This document shows positions 25,141 through 32,965 of a stretch of DNA of 40,491 nucleotides, piece after piece. The notes under the pieces were generated by a model. It was not told the DNA's origin, made no database searches, and saw nothing but the letters and a program-made list of their open reading frames with translations. The stretch lies in NCBI GenBank assembly GCA_013694695.1, contig JACDBX010000091.1, forward strand, positions 1 to 40,491, in the 5' to 3' direction. Each line of letters opens with the position of its first letter. Position 1 is the first letter of the stretch. Source of the DNA: Gemmatimonadales bacterium. Lineage in GTDB: Bacteria; Gemmatimonadota; Gemmatimonadetes; Gemmatimonadales; GWC2-71-9. A program made the position numbers and the translations under genes.

Positions 25141-26043
25141 TCACCCCAACAATCTGTCGACGCTGGCGAAGAGCACCATCACCACGCTCATCACGCCATT
25201 CATCGTGAAAAATGCCGTGTCGAGGCGGGAAAGATCACCTGGCCGCACCAGGCGGTGCTCGTACGCCAGGATGCCGGCGGCGGCGGCCACGCCCACGAAG
25301 TACCAGGCCCCGAAGCCGGCGTGCCAGCCGAAGAACGCGAGCGCGGGGATCGTGACCCCGTGCAACAACTTGGCGATGAGGATCGCGCGTCGCTGACCGA
25401 ATCGCACCACCACGCTGCGCAGCCCAGTGGAGCGGTCGAATGCCTCGTCGGGCAGGGCATAGAAGATGTCGAATCCGGCCACCCACGACATCACCGCCGC
25501 GGTGATCACGAACAGCAGCCACCACGGCTCACTCCACGCCCCGGTGACGGCGATCCATCCTCCCACCGGCGCGATCGCGAGCGAGAGGCCGAGCCAGAGA
25601 TGTGGCCACGCCGTGAAGCGCTTGGTGTAGCTGTAGCCCAGCACCCAGAGGAGCGCCACCGGAGACAGCACCAGGCAGAGCCGGTTGAGCGCGCCAGCCG
25701 CGAGCACGAACACCACCCCGGCGAACACGACCGCGGCGCTCGCCTGCGCCACGCTGATCGCGCCGCGCGGAATCTCGCGGGCGCTCGTTCGCGGATTGCG
25801 CGCGTCAAACTCCCGGTCGACAATGCGATTGAACCCCATCGCGACGAAACGGGCGGCGCTGAACGCCACGATCACCAGCACCACCGTGCGCGGCGTGACC
25901 GGTGCCACCCACGAGGCCGCGATCACGCCGAGCAGCGCGAAGGGCAACGCGAAGAGCGTGTGAGGCAGCTTCACGAACGACGACCACCGCGCGAACGCAC
26001 CAGCGCCCGCGATCGTCTGCGCTTCCGGCACGCTCCTGCTCAC
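25141..26043 (-). CDS. ubiA: UbiA-family prenyltransferase (menaquinone/ubiquinone biosynthesis)
   Basis: This integral membrane enzyme attaches a polyprenyl chain to an aromatic acid. About 300 residues with 8-9 hydrophobic helices and both Asp-rich, Mg-diphosphate motifs: NRIVDREFDARNPRT (72-86; Asn72, Asp76, Asp80) and FDIFYALPDEAFD (191-203; Asp192, Asp199, Asp203). With UbiD, UbiX and MenG around it, the likely substrate is the 1,4-dihydroxy-6-naphthoate of the futalosine route (MqnP-like). 4-hydroxybenzoate (ubiquinone route) is the alternative. The GTG at 26043, 7 bp after the ubiD stop, is chosen; an ATG at 26112 would overlap ubiD by 62 bp. Confidence 0.92.
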   Translation of the reverse strand: MSRSVPEAQTIAGAGAFARWSSFVKLPHTLFALPFALLGVIAASWVAPVTPRTVVLVIVAFSAARFVAMGFNRIVDREFDARNPRTSAREIPRGAISVAQASAAVVFAGVVFVLAAGALNRLCLVLSPVALLWVLGYSYTKRFTAWPHLWLGLSLAIAPVGGWIAVTGAWSEPWWLLFVITAAVMSWVAGFDIFYALPDEAFDRSTGLRSVVVRFGQRRAILIAKLLHGVTIPALAFFGWHAGFGAWYFVGVAAAAGILAYEHRLVRPGDLSRLDTAFFTMNGVMSVVMVLFASVDRLLG

Positions 26044-26050
26044 GCCGATG

Positions 26051-27535
26051 TCACGCCTGGGGATCCAGCCCGAGGGAGTTCCACAGTTCATCGACCCGCT
26101 GCCGCGTGGCATCGTCCATCACGATCCGCTCCGGCCACTCGCGGGTGAATCCCTCCTCGGGCCACTTCCTCGTTGCGTCGATCCCCATCTTGCTGCCGAA
26201 GGTGAAGTGCTGCGAGGAATGATCGAGCACGTCCATCGGCCCGCGCGCAAACTCGGTGTCGCGCTTCGGGTCGATGTTGTTGAGCGCGATCCACCATACC
26301 TCATCGGGGTCCTGCACGTTGACGTCGCTATCGACCACCACGATCACCTTCGACAGCGCCATCAGTCCCTGTCCCCACAGGGCGTGCATGACCTTGAACG
26401 CCTGCCCGGGATACTGCTTGTCGATGCTGACAAACACCAGGTTGTGGAAGATGCCCGCAGCTGGCATGTGATAGTCGACGATCTCGGGCACGGTGAGCTT
26501 GAGGAGCGGGAGAAAGATCCGCTCGGTGGCGTTCCCGAGCCAGTAATCCTCCATCGGTGGCCGCCCCACCAGCGTGGCGGGATACACTGGCGCGCGCTTC
26601 ATCGTGACCGCCGTAACGTGCATTCGCGGATAGAGATCGGCGAGCGAATAGAAGCCGGTGTGATCGCCGAACGGCCCTTCCATCACCAGGTCCTCCGCAG
26701 GATCGATGTGGCCCTCGATCACGATCTCCGATTCGGCGGGAACGTCGAGGTCGCAGGTGATCGCCCGCGCCAATTCCACCGGCTGCCGACGGATGAACCC
26801 GGCGAAGAGGAATTCGTCGATCCCGGGGGGGAGCGGCGCCGAGCCTGAGTACATCGCGGTCGGGTCGCCGCCGAGGGCGATCACCACCGGCATCACCTCG
26901 CCGCGCTCAGCCATCGCACGCCAGTGCGCCGCCCCCGACTTGTGCCGCTGCCAGTGCATCGCGAGCTCCCGCTTGCCCTGCACCTGCACCCGATACATCC
27001 CGACATTGCGCGTCTTCCGGTCGGGATCGCGGGTGATCACCATCGGGAGCGTGATGTAGCGCCCGCCGTCGCCCGGCCACGTCTGCAGGAAGGGGATCCG
27101 GTCGAGGTCGATGTCGTCGCCGCGCAGGACCACCTCCTGGCATGGCGCACGGCCCGACCGCACCTTCGGCGGATACTTGGCCGCCTCGGCGAGCCGGGGT
27201 AGCATCGAGAGCTTGCCCATCAGTCCCTCGGGCACCTGCATCGTCACCAGTTCGCTGATACGCTCACCGATCTCGTCGATCCGGCTGACACCGAACGCCA
27301 TGCACATCCGGCGCGACGATCCGAAGAGGTTGATCGCCACCGGCATCGCGCTCCGTGTTCCGTCGGGCATGATCGGATGCTCGAAGAGAAGGGCGGGCCC
27401 GCCGCCGGGTTGCTTCATCACGCGATCAGCGATCTCGGCAATCTCGAGATGGGTGCGAACTGGAGCGTTGATCCGCACCAGCTCACCAGCGTGATCGAGC
27501 GCAGCAATGAATTCAGGCAGCGAGTCGATGCTCAT
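26051..27535 (-). CDS. ubiD: UbiD-family prenyl-FMN-dependent decarboxylase
   Basis: UbiD removes the carboxyl group from the prenylated aromatic ring with prenylated FMN from UbiX. The 494-residue protein is full length and shows the typical N-terminus (SIDSLPEFIAALDHAGELVR). The central region has KLSMLPRLAEAAKYPPK, DIDLDRIPFLQTWPGDGG and TCDLDVPAESEIVIEG. The cofactor/metal region EGPFGDHTGFYS follows, then HNLVFVSIDKQYPGQA. The ATG overlaps the menG stop (ATGA), indicating coupling. An earlier ATG, 18 codons upstream, lies inside menG and is not preferred. Confidence 0.95.
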   Translation of the reverse strand: MSIDSLPEFIAALDHAGELVRINAPVRTHLEIAEIADRVMKQPGGGPALLFEHPIMPDGTRSAMPVAINLFGSSRRMCMAFGVSRIDEIGERISELVTMQVPEGLMGKLSMLPRLAEAAKYPPKVRSGRAPCQEVVLRGDDIDLDRIPFLQTWPGDGGRYITLPMVITRDPDRKTRNVGMYRVQVQGKRELAMHWQRHKSGAAHWRAMAERGEVMPVVIALGGDPTAMYSGSAPLPPGIDEFLFAGFIRRQPVELARAITCDLDVPAESEIVIEGHIDPAEDLVMEGPFGDHTGFYSLADLYPRMHVTAVTMKRAPVYPATLVGRPPMEDYWLGNATERIFLPLLKLTVPEIVDYHMPAAGIFHNLVFVSIDKQYPGQAFKVMHALWGQGLMALSKVIVVVDSDVNVQDPDEVWWIALNNIDPKRDTEFARGPMDVLDHSSQHFTFGSKMGIDATRKWPEEGFTREWPERIVMDDATRQRVDELWNSLGLDPQA

Positions 27536-28263
27536 CGGGTGCGCACTCCCATGTGGATCGCGACGATGCCGCCCCAGAGGGAGCGCCACCGGACCGCCTC
27601 GAATCCCGCCGCCTCCATCCGCCGGGCCAGCTCCGGCGGCTCCGGAAAGGCGAGCACCGACGCTGGTAGCCAGTCGTAAGCGCTCCTATGTTTTGAGACC
27701 AGCCGACCGACCCGCGGCAGCACATGGCGGAAGTAGCCCAGGTACATCGCCCGCATCGGCTGGTGCCGCGGCGTGCTGAATTCGAGCACCACGAATCGCG
27801 CGCCGGGTCGGAGCACCCGCGCCGCTTCCCTGAGTCCCCGATCGAGGTCCATGAGATTCCGCACGCCGAACCCGACCGTGGCTCCATCAAAAATCGCGTC
27901 GCCGAAGGGAAGCCGGAGGGCATCAGCCGTGGCGGGCTGCACCCTCGCCGACTTGCCGGCGCCGAGCCGGAGCATCGCCGGCACAAAGTCGGCGCCGACC
28001 ACGGTTCCGGCAAATCCTGTCCTGTTGCCCAGCTCGGCGGCAAGATCCAGCGTGCCGGCACAGAGGTCGAGATACCGCCCCTCGGGATGCGCCTCCCAGC
28101 CCAGATCGCTCACGGCGGCGCGGCGCCAGCCACGGTCCGCATTGAGCGAAAGCACATGATTCAGCAGGTCGTACCTGGGCGCGATGTCGGTGAAGACGCC
28201 GCGCACGTACTCCCGCTTGGCGCGGCCGCCTGTGACCGGTAGGGACTGTTCGGCAGGGTGCAT
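27532..28263 (-). CDS. ubiE: Demethylmenaquinone/ubiquinone C-methyltransferase
   Basis: MenG/UbiE performs the SAM-dependent C-methylation that finishes menaquinone (or a late ubiquinone step). The 243-residue protein has the family signature AKREYVRGVFTDIAPRYD leading to LLNHVLSLNADRGWRR (15-48), SAM motif I YLDLCAGTLDLA (64-75), GVRNLMDLDRGLREA and the conserved LEFSTP. ATG 28263 starts the family N-terminus; upstream in-frame ATG 28425 overlaps the sigma factor gene. It is the first gene of the menG-ubiD-ubiA-ubiX operon and diverges from the sigma factor gene (57 bp between starts). A TAGCTT element lies 8 nt before the ATG. Confidence 0.95.
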   Translation of the reverse strand: MHPAEQSLPVTGGRAKREYVRGVFTDIAPRYDLLNHVLSLNADRGWRRAAVSDLGWEAHPEGRYLDLCAGTLDLAAELGNRTGFAGTVVGADFVPAMLRLGAGKSARVQPATADALRLPFGDAIFDGATVGFGVRNLMDLDRGLREAARVLRPGARFVVLEFSTPRHQPMRAMYLGYFRHVLPRVGRLVSKHRSAYDWLPASVLAFPEPPELARRMEAAGFEAVRWRSLWGGIVAIHMGVRTR

Positions 28264-28271
28264 CGTGCCGA

Positions 28272-28277
28272 AAGCTA
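28272..28277 (-). promoter_or_regulatory. Candidate -10/-7 element upstream of menG/ubiE
   Basis: TAGCTT on the minus strand (28277-28272) is followed by 8 nt and the ATG at 28263, giving a leader of one or two nucleotides at most. No Shine-Dalgarno site is present. Confidence 0.35.
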
Positions 28278-28320
28278 CCGGCTCGGCGAACCGTCCCGCA
28301 ACGCGCGCGGCGCATTGACG

Positions 28321-28926
28321 ATGCGCACACCGGCGGCGTGGGTCCCGCTCAGCGACCAGGAAGTGGTGCGCCACGCCGTGATGGGCCGGGATTCGGCGTA
28401 TCGCGAGCTCATTCGTCGCTACCAACGACCTGTGTTCTCGCTGATCTACCGGATGGTGCGTGATCGCGAGCTCGCCGAAGACCTCGCGCAGGAGACGTTC
28501 GTCAAGGTGCTGAACGCGATCGAGTCGTACCGGCCCGAGTACAAGTTCTCAAGCTGGATCTTCAAGATCGCCAACAACGCCGCCATCGATCACCTCCGCA
28601 AGCGCTCACTCGACACTCTCTCGCTCGACGGCTCCCCCCACGCACAGACGGCGGACGCAGTCGAGGCCACCACGCTGCAGATCGGCGACAACCGCGAGTC
28701 GGCCCTCGACGAGGTGACGTCGCGCGAGCTCGGCGCGCAGATCGAGGAGGCGATCGGGAATCTCCGACCGGAATACCGAAGCTGCATCCTGCTGCGGCAC
28801 GTCGATGGCCGGCCATACGAGGAGATCGCCGAGATCCTCGACCTCCCGCTTGGCACGGTCAAGACCTACATCCACCGGGCTCGAAATGAGCTCCGGATTC
28901 TGCTCGCTGACATGCATGATGAATGA
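28321..28926 (+). CDS. ECF-family RNA polymerase sigma factor
   Basis: The 201-residue protein has sigma region 2 (about 25-95: YRELIRRYQRPVFSLIYRMV, DLAQETFVKVL, FSSWIFKIANNAAIDHLRK). A variable linker follows, then region 4 (about 140-195: LRPEYRSCILLRHVDGRPYE, EEIAEILDLPLGTVKTYIHR) with the DNA-binding helix-turn-helix. ECF factors direct RNA polymerase to stress-specific promoters. The next gene is a zinc-finger anti-sigma factor, so control by release from it is expected. ATG 28321 is preferred; an ATG at 28258 would overlap the divergent menG start. It opens a four-gene plus-strand operon. Confidence 0.94.
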   Translation: MRTPAAWVPLSDQEVVRHAVMGRDSAYRELIRRYQRPVFSLIYRMVRDRELAEDLAQETFVKVLNAIESYRPEYKFSSWIFKIANNAAIDHLRKRSLDTLSLDGSPHAQTADAVEATTLQIGDNRESALDEVTSRELGAQIEEAIGNLRPEYRSCILLRHVDGRPYEEIAEILDLPLGTVKTYIHRARNELRILLADMHDE

Positions 28927-28949
28927 AACCCACCACCCGCACTCGTCGT

Positions 28950-28955
28950 AGGAGG
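28950..28955 (+). promoter_or_regulatory. Strong ribosome binding site of the anti-sigma gene
   Basis: AGGAGG, 8 nt before the ATG at 28964. It is one of few near-perfect Shine-Dalgarno sites in the window and would favour high anti-sigma synthesis relative to the sigma factor. Confidence 0.7.
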
Positions 28956-28963
28956 CCAGCATC

Positions 28964-29539
28964 ATGAACGCCCCCGAACCGCACCACCTGACCGCGGACG
29001 AACTCGACGCGATACTCGACGGAACCATCGTCGAACGCGCGAGTGTACACGTTGCCGGTTGCACCGTTTGTCGCACCATGGTCGAGCTTGACCGCCGGGT
29101 TGTCGACGCACTCGCCATCCTCCCGCCAGTCGATCCGGCGCCGGGCTTCAGCCCACGGGTCATGGCCAGGGTAAGCATCCACTCGCCGCCCGTCCAGGTG
29201 ACCGTCCGCGCGCTTGGCGCACGGAGGCGCGTCGTCGTCGGTGCGGCCTTGGTGGGTGCGGCAGTGGCGGGTGGCTTCGCGTGGGCAACGTCCAACCCGG
29301 CCGAGGCGCTTGCGTGGGCGGAACCGGCGTTGCAGGGGATCGGCCAGACGCTCTGGACTTCGTTGCAGGCTGCCGCGGCGAACATGGTCGAGCAGCCGTG
29401 GTTCGACGGGACCCGGGACCTTCTTGCGGCGCCTGCGCGCGCCATTCCGGTGATCGGTGCGGCGGCGGCGCTCTACGCTGCCGCGCTGGTCGGTTTGCGT
29501 CGACTCTTGGCCGAGCCGGTGCCTGATGCGCGTTGGTAG
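28964..29539 (+). CDS. Membrane-anchored zinc-finger anti-sigma factor
   Basis: The 191-residue protein starts with a short cytoplasmic domain that carries the ZAS motif HxxxCxxC (His29, Cys33, Cys36 in VHVAGCTVC), which typically wraps the ECF factor. Two hydrophobic segments follow (about 75-97 and 158-178) with a loop of about 60 residues between them that probably senses envelope state. It sits 37 bp after the sigma gene and overlaps the next gene by 14 bp. The assignment rests on the motif and context; the signal sensed is unknown. Confidence 0.85.
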   Translation: MNAPEPHHLTADELDAILDGTIVERASVHVAGCTVCRTMVELDRRVVDALAILPPVDPAPGFSPRVMARVSIHSPPVQVTVRALGARRRVVVGAALVGAAVAGGFAWATSNPAEALAWAEPALQGIGQTLWTSLQAAAANMVEQPWFDGTRDLLAAPARAIPVIGAAAALYAAALVGLRRLLAEPVPDARW

Positions 29540-30749
29540 GGGAGCGCTGAGGGCACTGTTGTTCCTTCTGGTGGCGGTGCTCCCCTCCCCGTTGTTGGCT
29601 TCATCGCCGGACAACCCGGTTGCGACTGTCGCGCACCGGATGCGCGATCTCCTTCCGCTCCTCGAGGGCCTGTCTGCCCCCGCCCCGCAGGCCGTTCAGG
29701 CAGATGCGCAGGCACCAACTGTCAATCCTGCGCGCCTCGACGATCCGGCGCGCCTTGAGCGCGACCTACGTGCTGCGCTGCGGTCACCAATTTCCAGAAC
29801 CCGGCTCAATGTGGTGGGCGGGCGGGCCCGGATCGGACATACCTCGATCGGGTCGGATGAGATCGTGGCTGGACACCTCGTTGTGCTGAACGGAGATACC
29901 GAGGTGCACGGGAGGATCGAGGGCAACATTCTCTCCCTCGATGGCAATGTCACGGTCCATCGCGGCGGAATCGTGATCGGCGATGTCCTGGCCATCGGTG
30001 GGCGGGTTCGCATGATCGGTGGCGACGTCACCGGCACGATGCAAAGCCTTGAGGCCGTCGTCTCCCCCGCGGAACCTGCGCCATCGCTGTGGCGCGTGGT
30101 GGCACAGCGGGGGGCAGGACTGGCAGGGATCTTCGTCACCCTGCTGGTCCTCGGCTTCGGCATGGTGACATTCGGACGCCCCAATCTCGAAATCGTGTCG
30201 GACACTGTTTCGCATTCATTCGGCCGGAGTTTTACCGCCGGCCTGCTCGGGCAGATTCTGCTCGTGCCGACCTTCGGGATGCTGGTGGTCGGACTGGTGC
30301 TCACCGTCGCTGGCGCGCTCCTCGTGCCTTTCGCCGTGGTGATCTATCTCCTCCTCGCGGTCGTCGCCATCCTCGGTGGTCTCCTCGCCGTCGCACACGC
30401 GATGGGCGAGACGATCACGCGTCGCCGGATGGCTCGCGGACTGGTGGTGTCGCCCAACGCCTATCGCTATGTCCTCACCGGCCTGACTGCGCTGGCAGTG
30501 AGCTGGATCGCGTGGGTGGCGGTCGGCTGGGTGCCCGTTGCCGGTGGCATCATTTTCGTCTCGGCGGCACTCGCGACCTGGTTCCTCGGCACGGTCGGTT
30601 TCGGCGCGGCGATCCTCTCGCGCGGCGGCGTGCGCGAGCACTTCGCCGGGCGGATTCTCCCGCCCGAGATGATGACCGACGAGTTCCTCTGGGCAACTCC
30701 GCAGTTCGGTGTGCCCGCCGTGACCCGCCCGGCAAAGGACCCTCAGTGA
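29526..30749 (+). CDS. Bactofilin-like polymer-forming domain protein with membrane segments
   Basis: The 407-residue protein has an N-terminal signal peptide or anchor (1-25, ending LLA|SS) and a low-complexity stretch (45-75). A beta-helical region follows (about 115-180: NGDTEVHGRIEGNILSLDG, HRGGIVIGDVLAIGGRVRMI) like bactofilin/polymer-forming repeats. Four or more transmembrane helices (about 195-375) come next. Fusion of such a beta-helix with a polytopic membrane part occurs in uncharacterised envelope proteins. Being third in a sigma/anti-sigma operon suggests an envelope-stress or shape-related role, which is inference. ATG 29526 lies inside the anti-sigma gene (14-bp overlap). Confidence 0.8.
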   Translation: MRVGRGALRALLFLLVAVLPSPLLASSPDNPVATVAHRMRDLLPLLEGLSAPAPQAVQADAQAPTVNPARLDDPARLERDLRAALRSPISRTRLNVVGGRARIGHTSIGSDEIVAGHLVVLNGDTEVHGRIEGNILSLDGNVTVHRGGIVIGDVLAIGGRVRMIGGDVTGTMQSLEAVVSPAEPAPSLWRVVAQRGAGLAGIFVTLLVLGFGMVTFGRPNLEIVSDTVSHSFGRSFTAGLLGQILLVPTFGMLVVGLVLTVAGALLVPFAVVIYLLLAVVAILGGLLAVAHAMGETITRRRMARGLVVSPNAYRYVLTGLTALAVSWIAWVAVGWVPVAGGIIFVSAALATWFLGTVGFGAAILSRGGVREHFAGRILPPEMMTDEFLWATPQFGVPAVTRPAKDPQ

Positions 30750-31600
30750 CGCCACGGAGCGCGGCGCTCGCGCTGTGGTCCGCGGGCGCGCTGCTCGCAA
30801 TGCCGGCCCAGGCACAGACGATGAGATCGTTCACGGCCACGCGCGGGATCCTGGCCGAGCGGCAGGTGATTGCGACTCTCGACTTTGGGGCGGGCGCAGT
30901 GCGGGTCGGACCGGCCGCAGCGTCGCAGCTCTACCGCATGGAAGTTCGCTACGACGCCGACCGTTTCCGGCCCACGCAGCAGTACGACCCCCGCACCGGG
31001 ATCCTCCGGCTCGGCCTGGAGTCGATCGGGAAGGGCGGGATGCGGGTGACTTCGCGCAGCCAGCTCGAGCAGACCGGCAACTTCGCGTTCTCGCGCACCG
31101 TACCGCTTTCGCTCTCCGCCAATCTCGGTGCGAGCGAGGCCAGTCTCGAGCTGGGCGGCCTCACACTTACCGACCTCACGGTGCGTTCCGGTGCGAGCCG
31201 TGCCACCATCGCGTTCGGTTCTCCCATGCGCGGCGAGTGCCGCCACGCCACGTTCACCGTGGGTGCCGGCGAGATCGATATCGCCGGCCTTGCCAACGCC
31301 GGTTGCCGCGAGGTCCGGCTCGAGGGCGGAATCGGCCGGGCAACGCTCGAGTTCACGGGAGCGTGGAAGCGCAACGCGCGGGTGACGGTGGCAATGTCGA
31401 TGGGCGTGGTGACGCTGCGCATCCCGCGTGGCACAGGAGTTCGCCTCGATGCCAGTCGCTTCCTGAGCGCGCTCAGCGCCGATGGGTTAGAGCGTGACGG
31501 AAAGACATGGAGCACGCCGCGGTTCGATGAGGCCAAGCGGAAAATCACCGTGGAGCTCAACACCACCGTCGCCAGCATCGACGTGGACTGGATCGACTAA
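30746..31600 (+). CDS. Secreted LiaF/toast-rack-like protein of the sigma-factor operon
   Basis: The 284-residue product has a signal peptide (TPRSAALALWSAGALLAM..., cleavage AQA|QT at 23-24). The mature part is a repetitive beta-solenoid: AERQVIATLDFGAGAVRVGP, SLELGGLTLTDLTVRSGAS and IDIAGLANAGCREVRLEGG. The C-terminus contains VTLRIPRGTGVRLDASRF. This resembles the N-terminal 'toast-rack' and LiaF-like cell-envelope domains. Function is unknown; LiaF relatives act in sensing envelope damage. The GTG start overlaps the upstream stop (GTGA), so it is translationally coupled and closes the operon. It is convergent with mrp. Confidence 0.8.
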   Translation: MTPRSAALALWSAGALLAMPAQAQTMRSFTATRGILAERQVIATLDFGAGAVRVGPAAASQLYRMEVRYDADRFRPTQQYDPRTGILRLGLESIGKGGMRVTSRSQLEQTGNFAFSRTVPLSLSANLGASEASLELGGLTLTDLTVRSGASRATIAFGSPMRGECRHATFTVGAGEIDIAGLANAGCREVRLEGGIGRATLEFTGAWKRNARVTVAMSMGVVTLRIPRGTGVRLDASRFLSALSADGLERDGKTWSTPRFDEAKRKITVELNTTVASIDVDWID

Positions 31601-31611
31601 GCCCGAGCGGC

Positions 31612-32712
31612 CTACCCCTCCAGCACCGGCATCCGCTGTCGCACGGTTGACGCCTTCGCCCAGATGCGGTCGGCGATCTCGCGCAGCATCACCGCTGCCG
31701 CCGTCGTCGGTGCCTCGATGACGATCGGTCGTCCGCGATCGGCGGCATCGGCCATCCCTCCCTGCAGCGGCACCTGCCCCAGCAACTCCGCGTCCAGTTC
31801 CTCGGCGAGTCGCTCGCCGCCCCCGGTGCCGAAAAGGTCGTGGCGCATTCCGGTAACCGGGTCCAGAAACCCACTCATGTTCTCGACGATGCCGAACATC
31901 GGCACGTTGACCCGCTCGAACATCTTCGCGCCGCGCAGCGCGTCGCCCACCGACATCTCCTGCGGCGTGGTCACGATCACCGCACCGCTCACCAGTACCG
32001 ACTGCACCAGCGAGAGCTGTGCGTCGCCCGTTCCCGGTGGCATGTCGACGATGAAGCAGTCGAGTTCGCCCCACGCCACGTCGCGCAGGAACTGGTTGAT
32101 CACCTTCATGATGATCGGGCCACGCCAGATCGCCGGCGCATCGCGATCGACCAGGAAACCGATCGACATCAGCTTGACGCCCCACGCCTCGAGCGGCTGG
32201 ATGAGGCCGTCGCGCACCGCCGGCTTCTCGTACACACCAGCCATGCGCGGCAGGTTGGGACCGTAGATGTCGGCGTCCATGATGCCGACACGCAGCCCGC
32301 GTTCCGCGAGCGCCACCGCGACATTGATCGCCACCGTCGACTTCCCCACCCCGCCCTTGCCCGACGAGATCGCGATCACCCGCCCGAGCCCGGGAATCTC
32401 GCTCGGCACCGGCGCCGCCGGCACGCCCGCCGAGGCGCTCTGCGGAGCAGCGTGCGTGGTGGGCGCGGGACCCTCGGGATCACGGACGGCGATCTTTGGC
32501 TGGGGAAGGCCGGCCGCGGTCAGCGCCTGACGCACCTGGCGCACCAGCGTGGCGGGATCCTCGCGGCGGAGCAGCACCGTGAACGTCGCCGCACCGTCGG
32601 CGGCGACGTCGAGATCGGCGATCATGCCCGATGCCATCATCCCGGTACCCGTGCGTGGGTTCAAGACGCTGTCGAGCGCCGCCTCGATGGTGGACTGGTG
32701 CGAAGTGGTCAT
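31612..32712 (-). CDS. mrp: Mrp/NBP35-family P-loop ATPase (Fe-S cluster carrier), lacking the CxxC pair
   Basis: Mrp/ApbC proteins carry or transfer Fe-S clusters. The 366-residue protein has an N-terminal DUF59/MIP18 domain (about 5-78), a flexible Ala/Pro linker (80-105) and the deviant Walker A GKGGVGKST (118-126). It also has DADIYGPNLP, VDMPPGTGDAQLSL and ENMSGF. Where the family usually has CxxC after ENMSxF, this sequence reads LDPVTGMRHDLFG, and the only cysteine in the whole protein is Cys219. Cluster bridging by the standard cysteines is therefore impossible. It is the last gene of the nrnA-nfu-mrp run, 10 bp after the NifU-domain gene. The ATG at 32712 gives the family N-terminus. 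Confidence 0.9.
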   Translation of the reverse strand: MTTSHQSTIEAALDSVLNPRTGTGMMASGMIADLDVAADGAATFTVLLRREDPATLVRQVRQALTAAGLPQPKIAVRDPEGPAPTTHAAPQSASAGVPAAPVPSEIPGLGRVIAISSGKGGVGKSTVAINVAVALAERGLRVGIMDADIYGPNLPRMAGVYEKPAVRDGLIQPLEAWGVKLMSIGFLVDRDAPAIWRGPIIMKVINQFLRDVAWGELDCFIVDMPPGTGDAQLSLVQSVLVSGAVIVTTPQEMSVGDALRGAKMFERVNVPMFGIVENMSGFLDPVTGMRHDLFGTGGGERLAEELDAELLGQVPLQGGMADAADRGRPIVIEAPTTAAAVMLREIADRIWAKASTVRQRMPVLEG

Positions 32713-32722
32713 GGTGTTCCCG

Positions 32723-32965
32723 TCAGACGGCCTCGACGACACGCACTTCCGGCACCGCCGTGCGGAGTCGCGTCTCGATGCCCTGCTTGAGTGTCACGGT
32801 GGAGGCCGCGCATCCCTTGCACGTCCCGCCGAGTCGCACCAGCAGGAGGCCGCTGGCTGTGTCGAAATCGATGACCTCGACGCTTCCCTTGTGTGAGCTG
32901 ATGTACGGCCGGAGACCGTCGAGTGCGCGCTCGATGCGGTCGAACATGTCGGGGGCGTCGCTCAT
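32723..32965 (-). CDS. NifU C-terminal-domain (Nfu-type) Fe-S scaffold protein
   Basis: The protein has 80 residues and is a stand-alone NifU C-terminal domain with the cluster-binding CxxC, Cys49 and Cys52, in GGTCKGCAAST. Such Nfu proteins hold a labile 4Fe-4S cluster between two subunits and pass it to targets. It lies between nrnA (ATGA start/stop overlap) and mrp, so it is co-translated and could supply clusters with or in place of the CxxC-less Mrp. The start is fixed by the overlap and by the complete fold. Confidence 0.93.
   Translation of the reverse strand: MSDAPDMFDRIERALDGLRPYISSHKGSVEVIDFDTASGLLLVRLGGTCKGCAASTVTLKQGIETRLRTAVPEVRVVEAV

Noticed and set aside
24649-26148. 499-codon plus-strand open frame across ubiX and ubiA
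   Set aside because: Antisense to two genes with intact motifs; no plausible start or domain.
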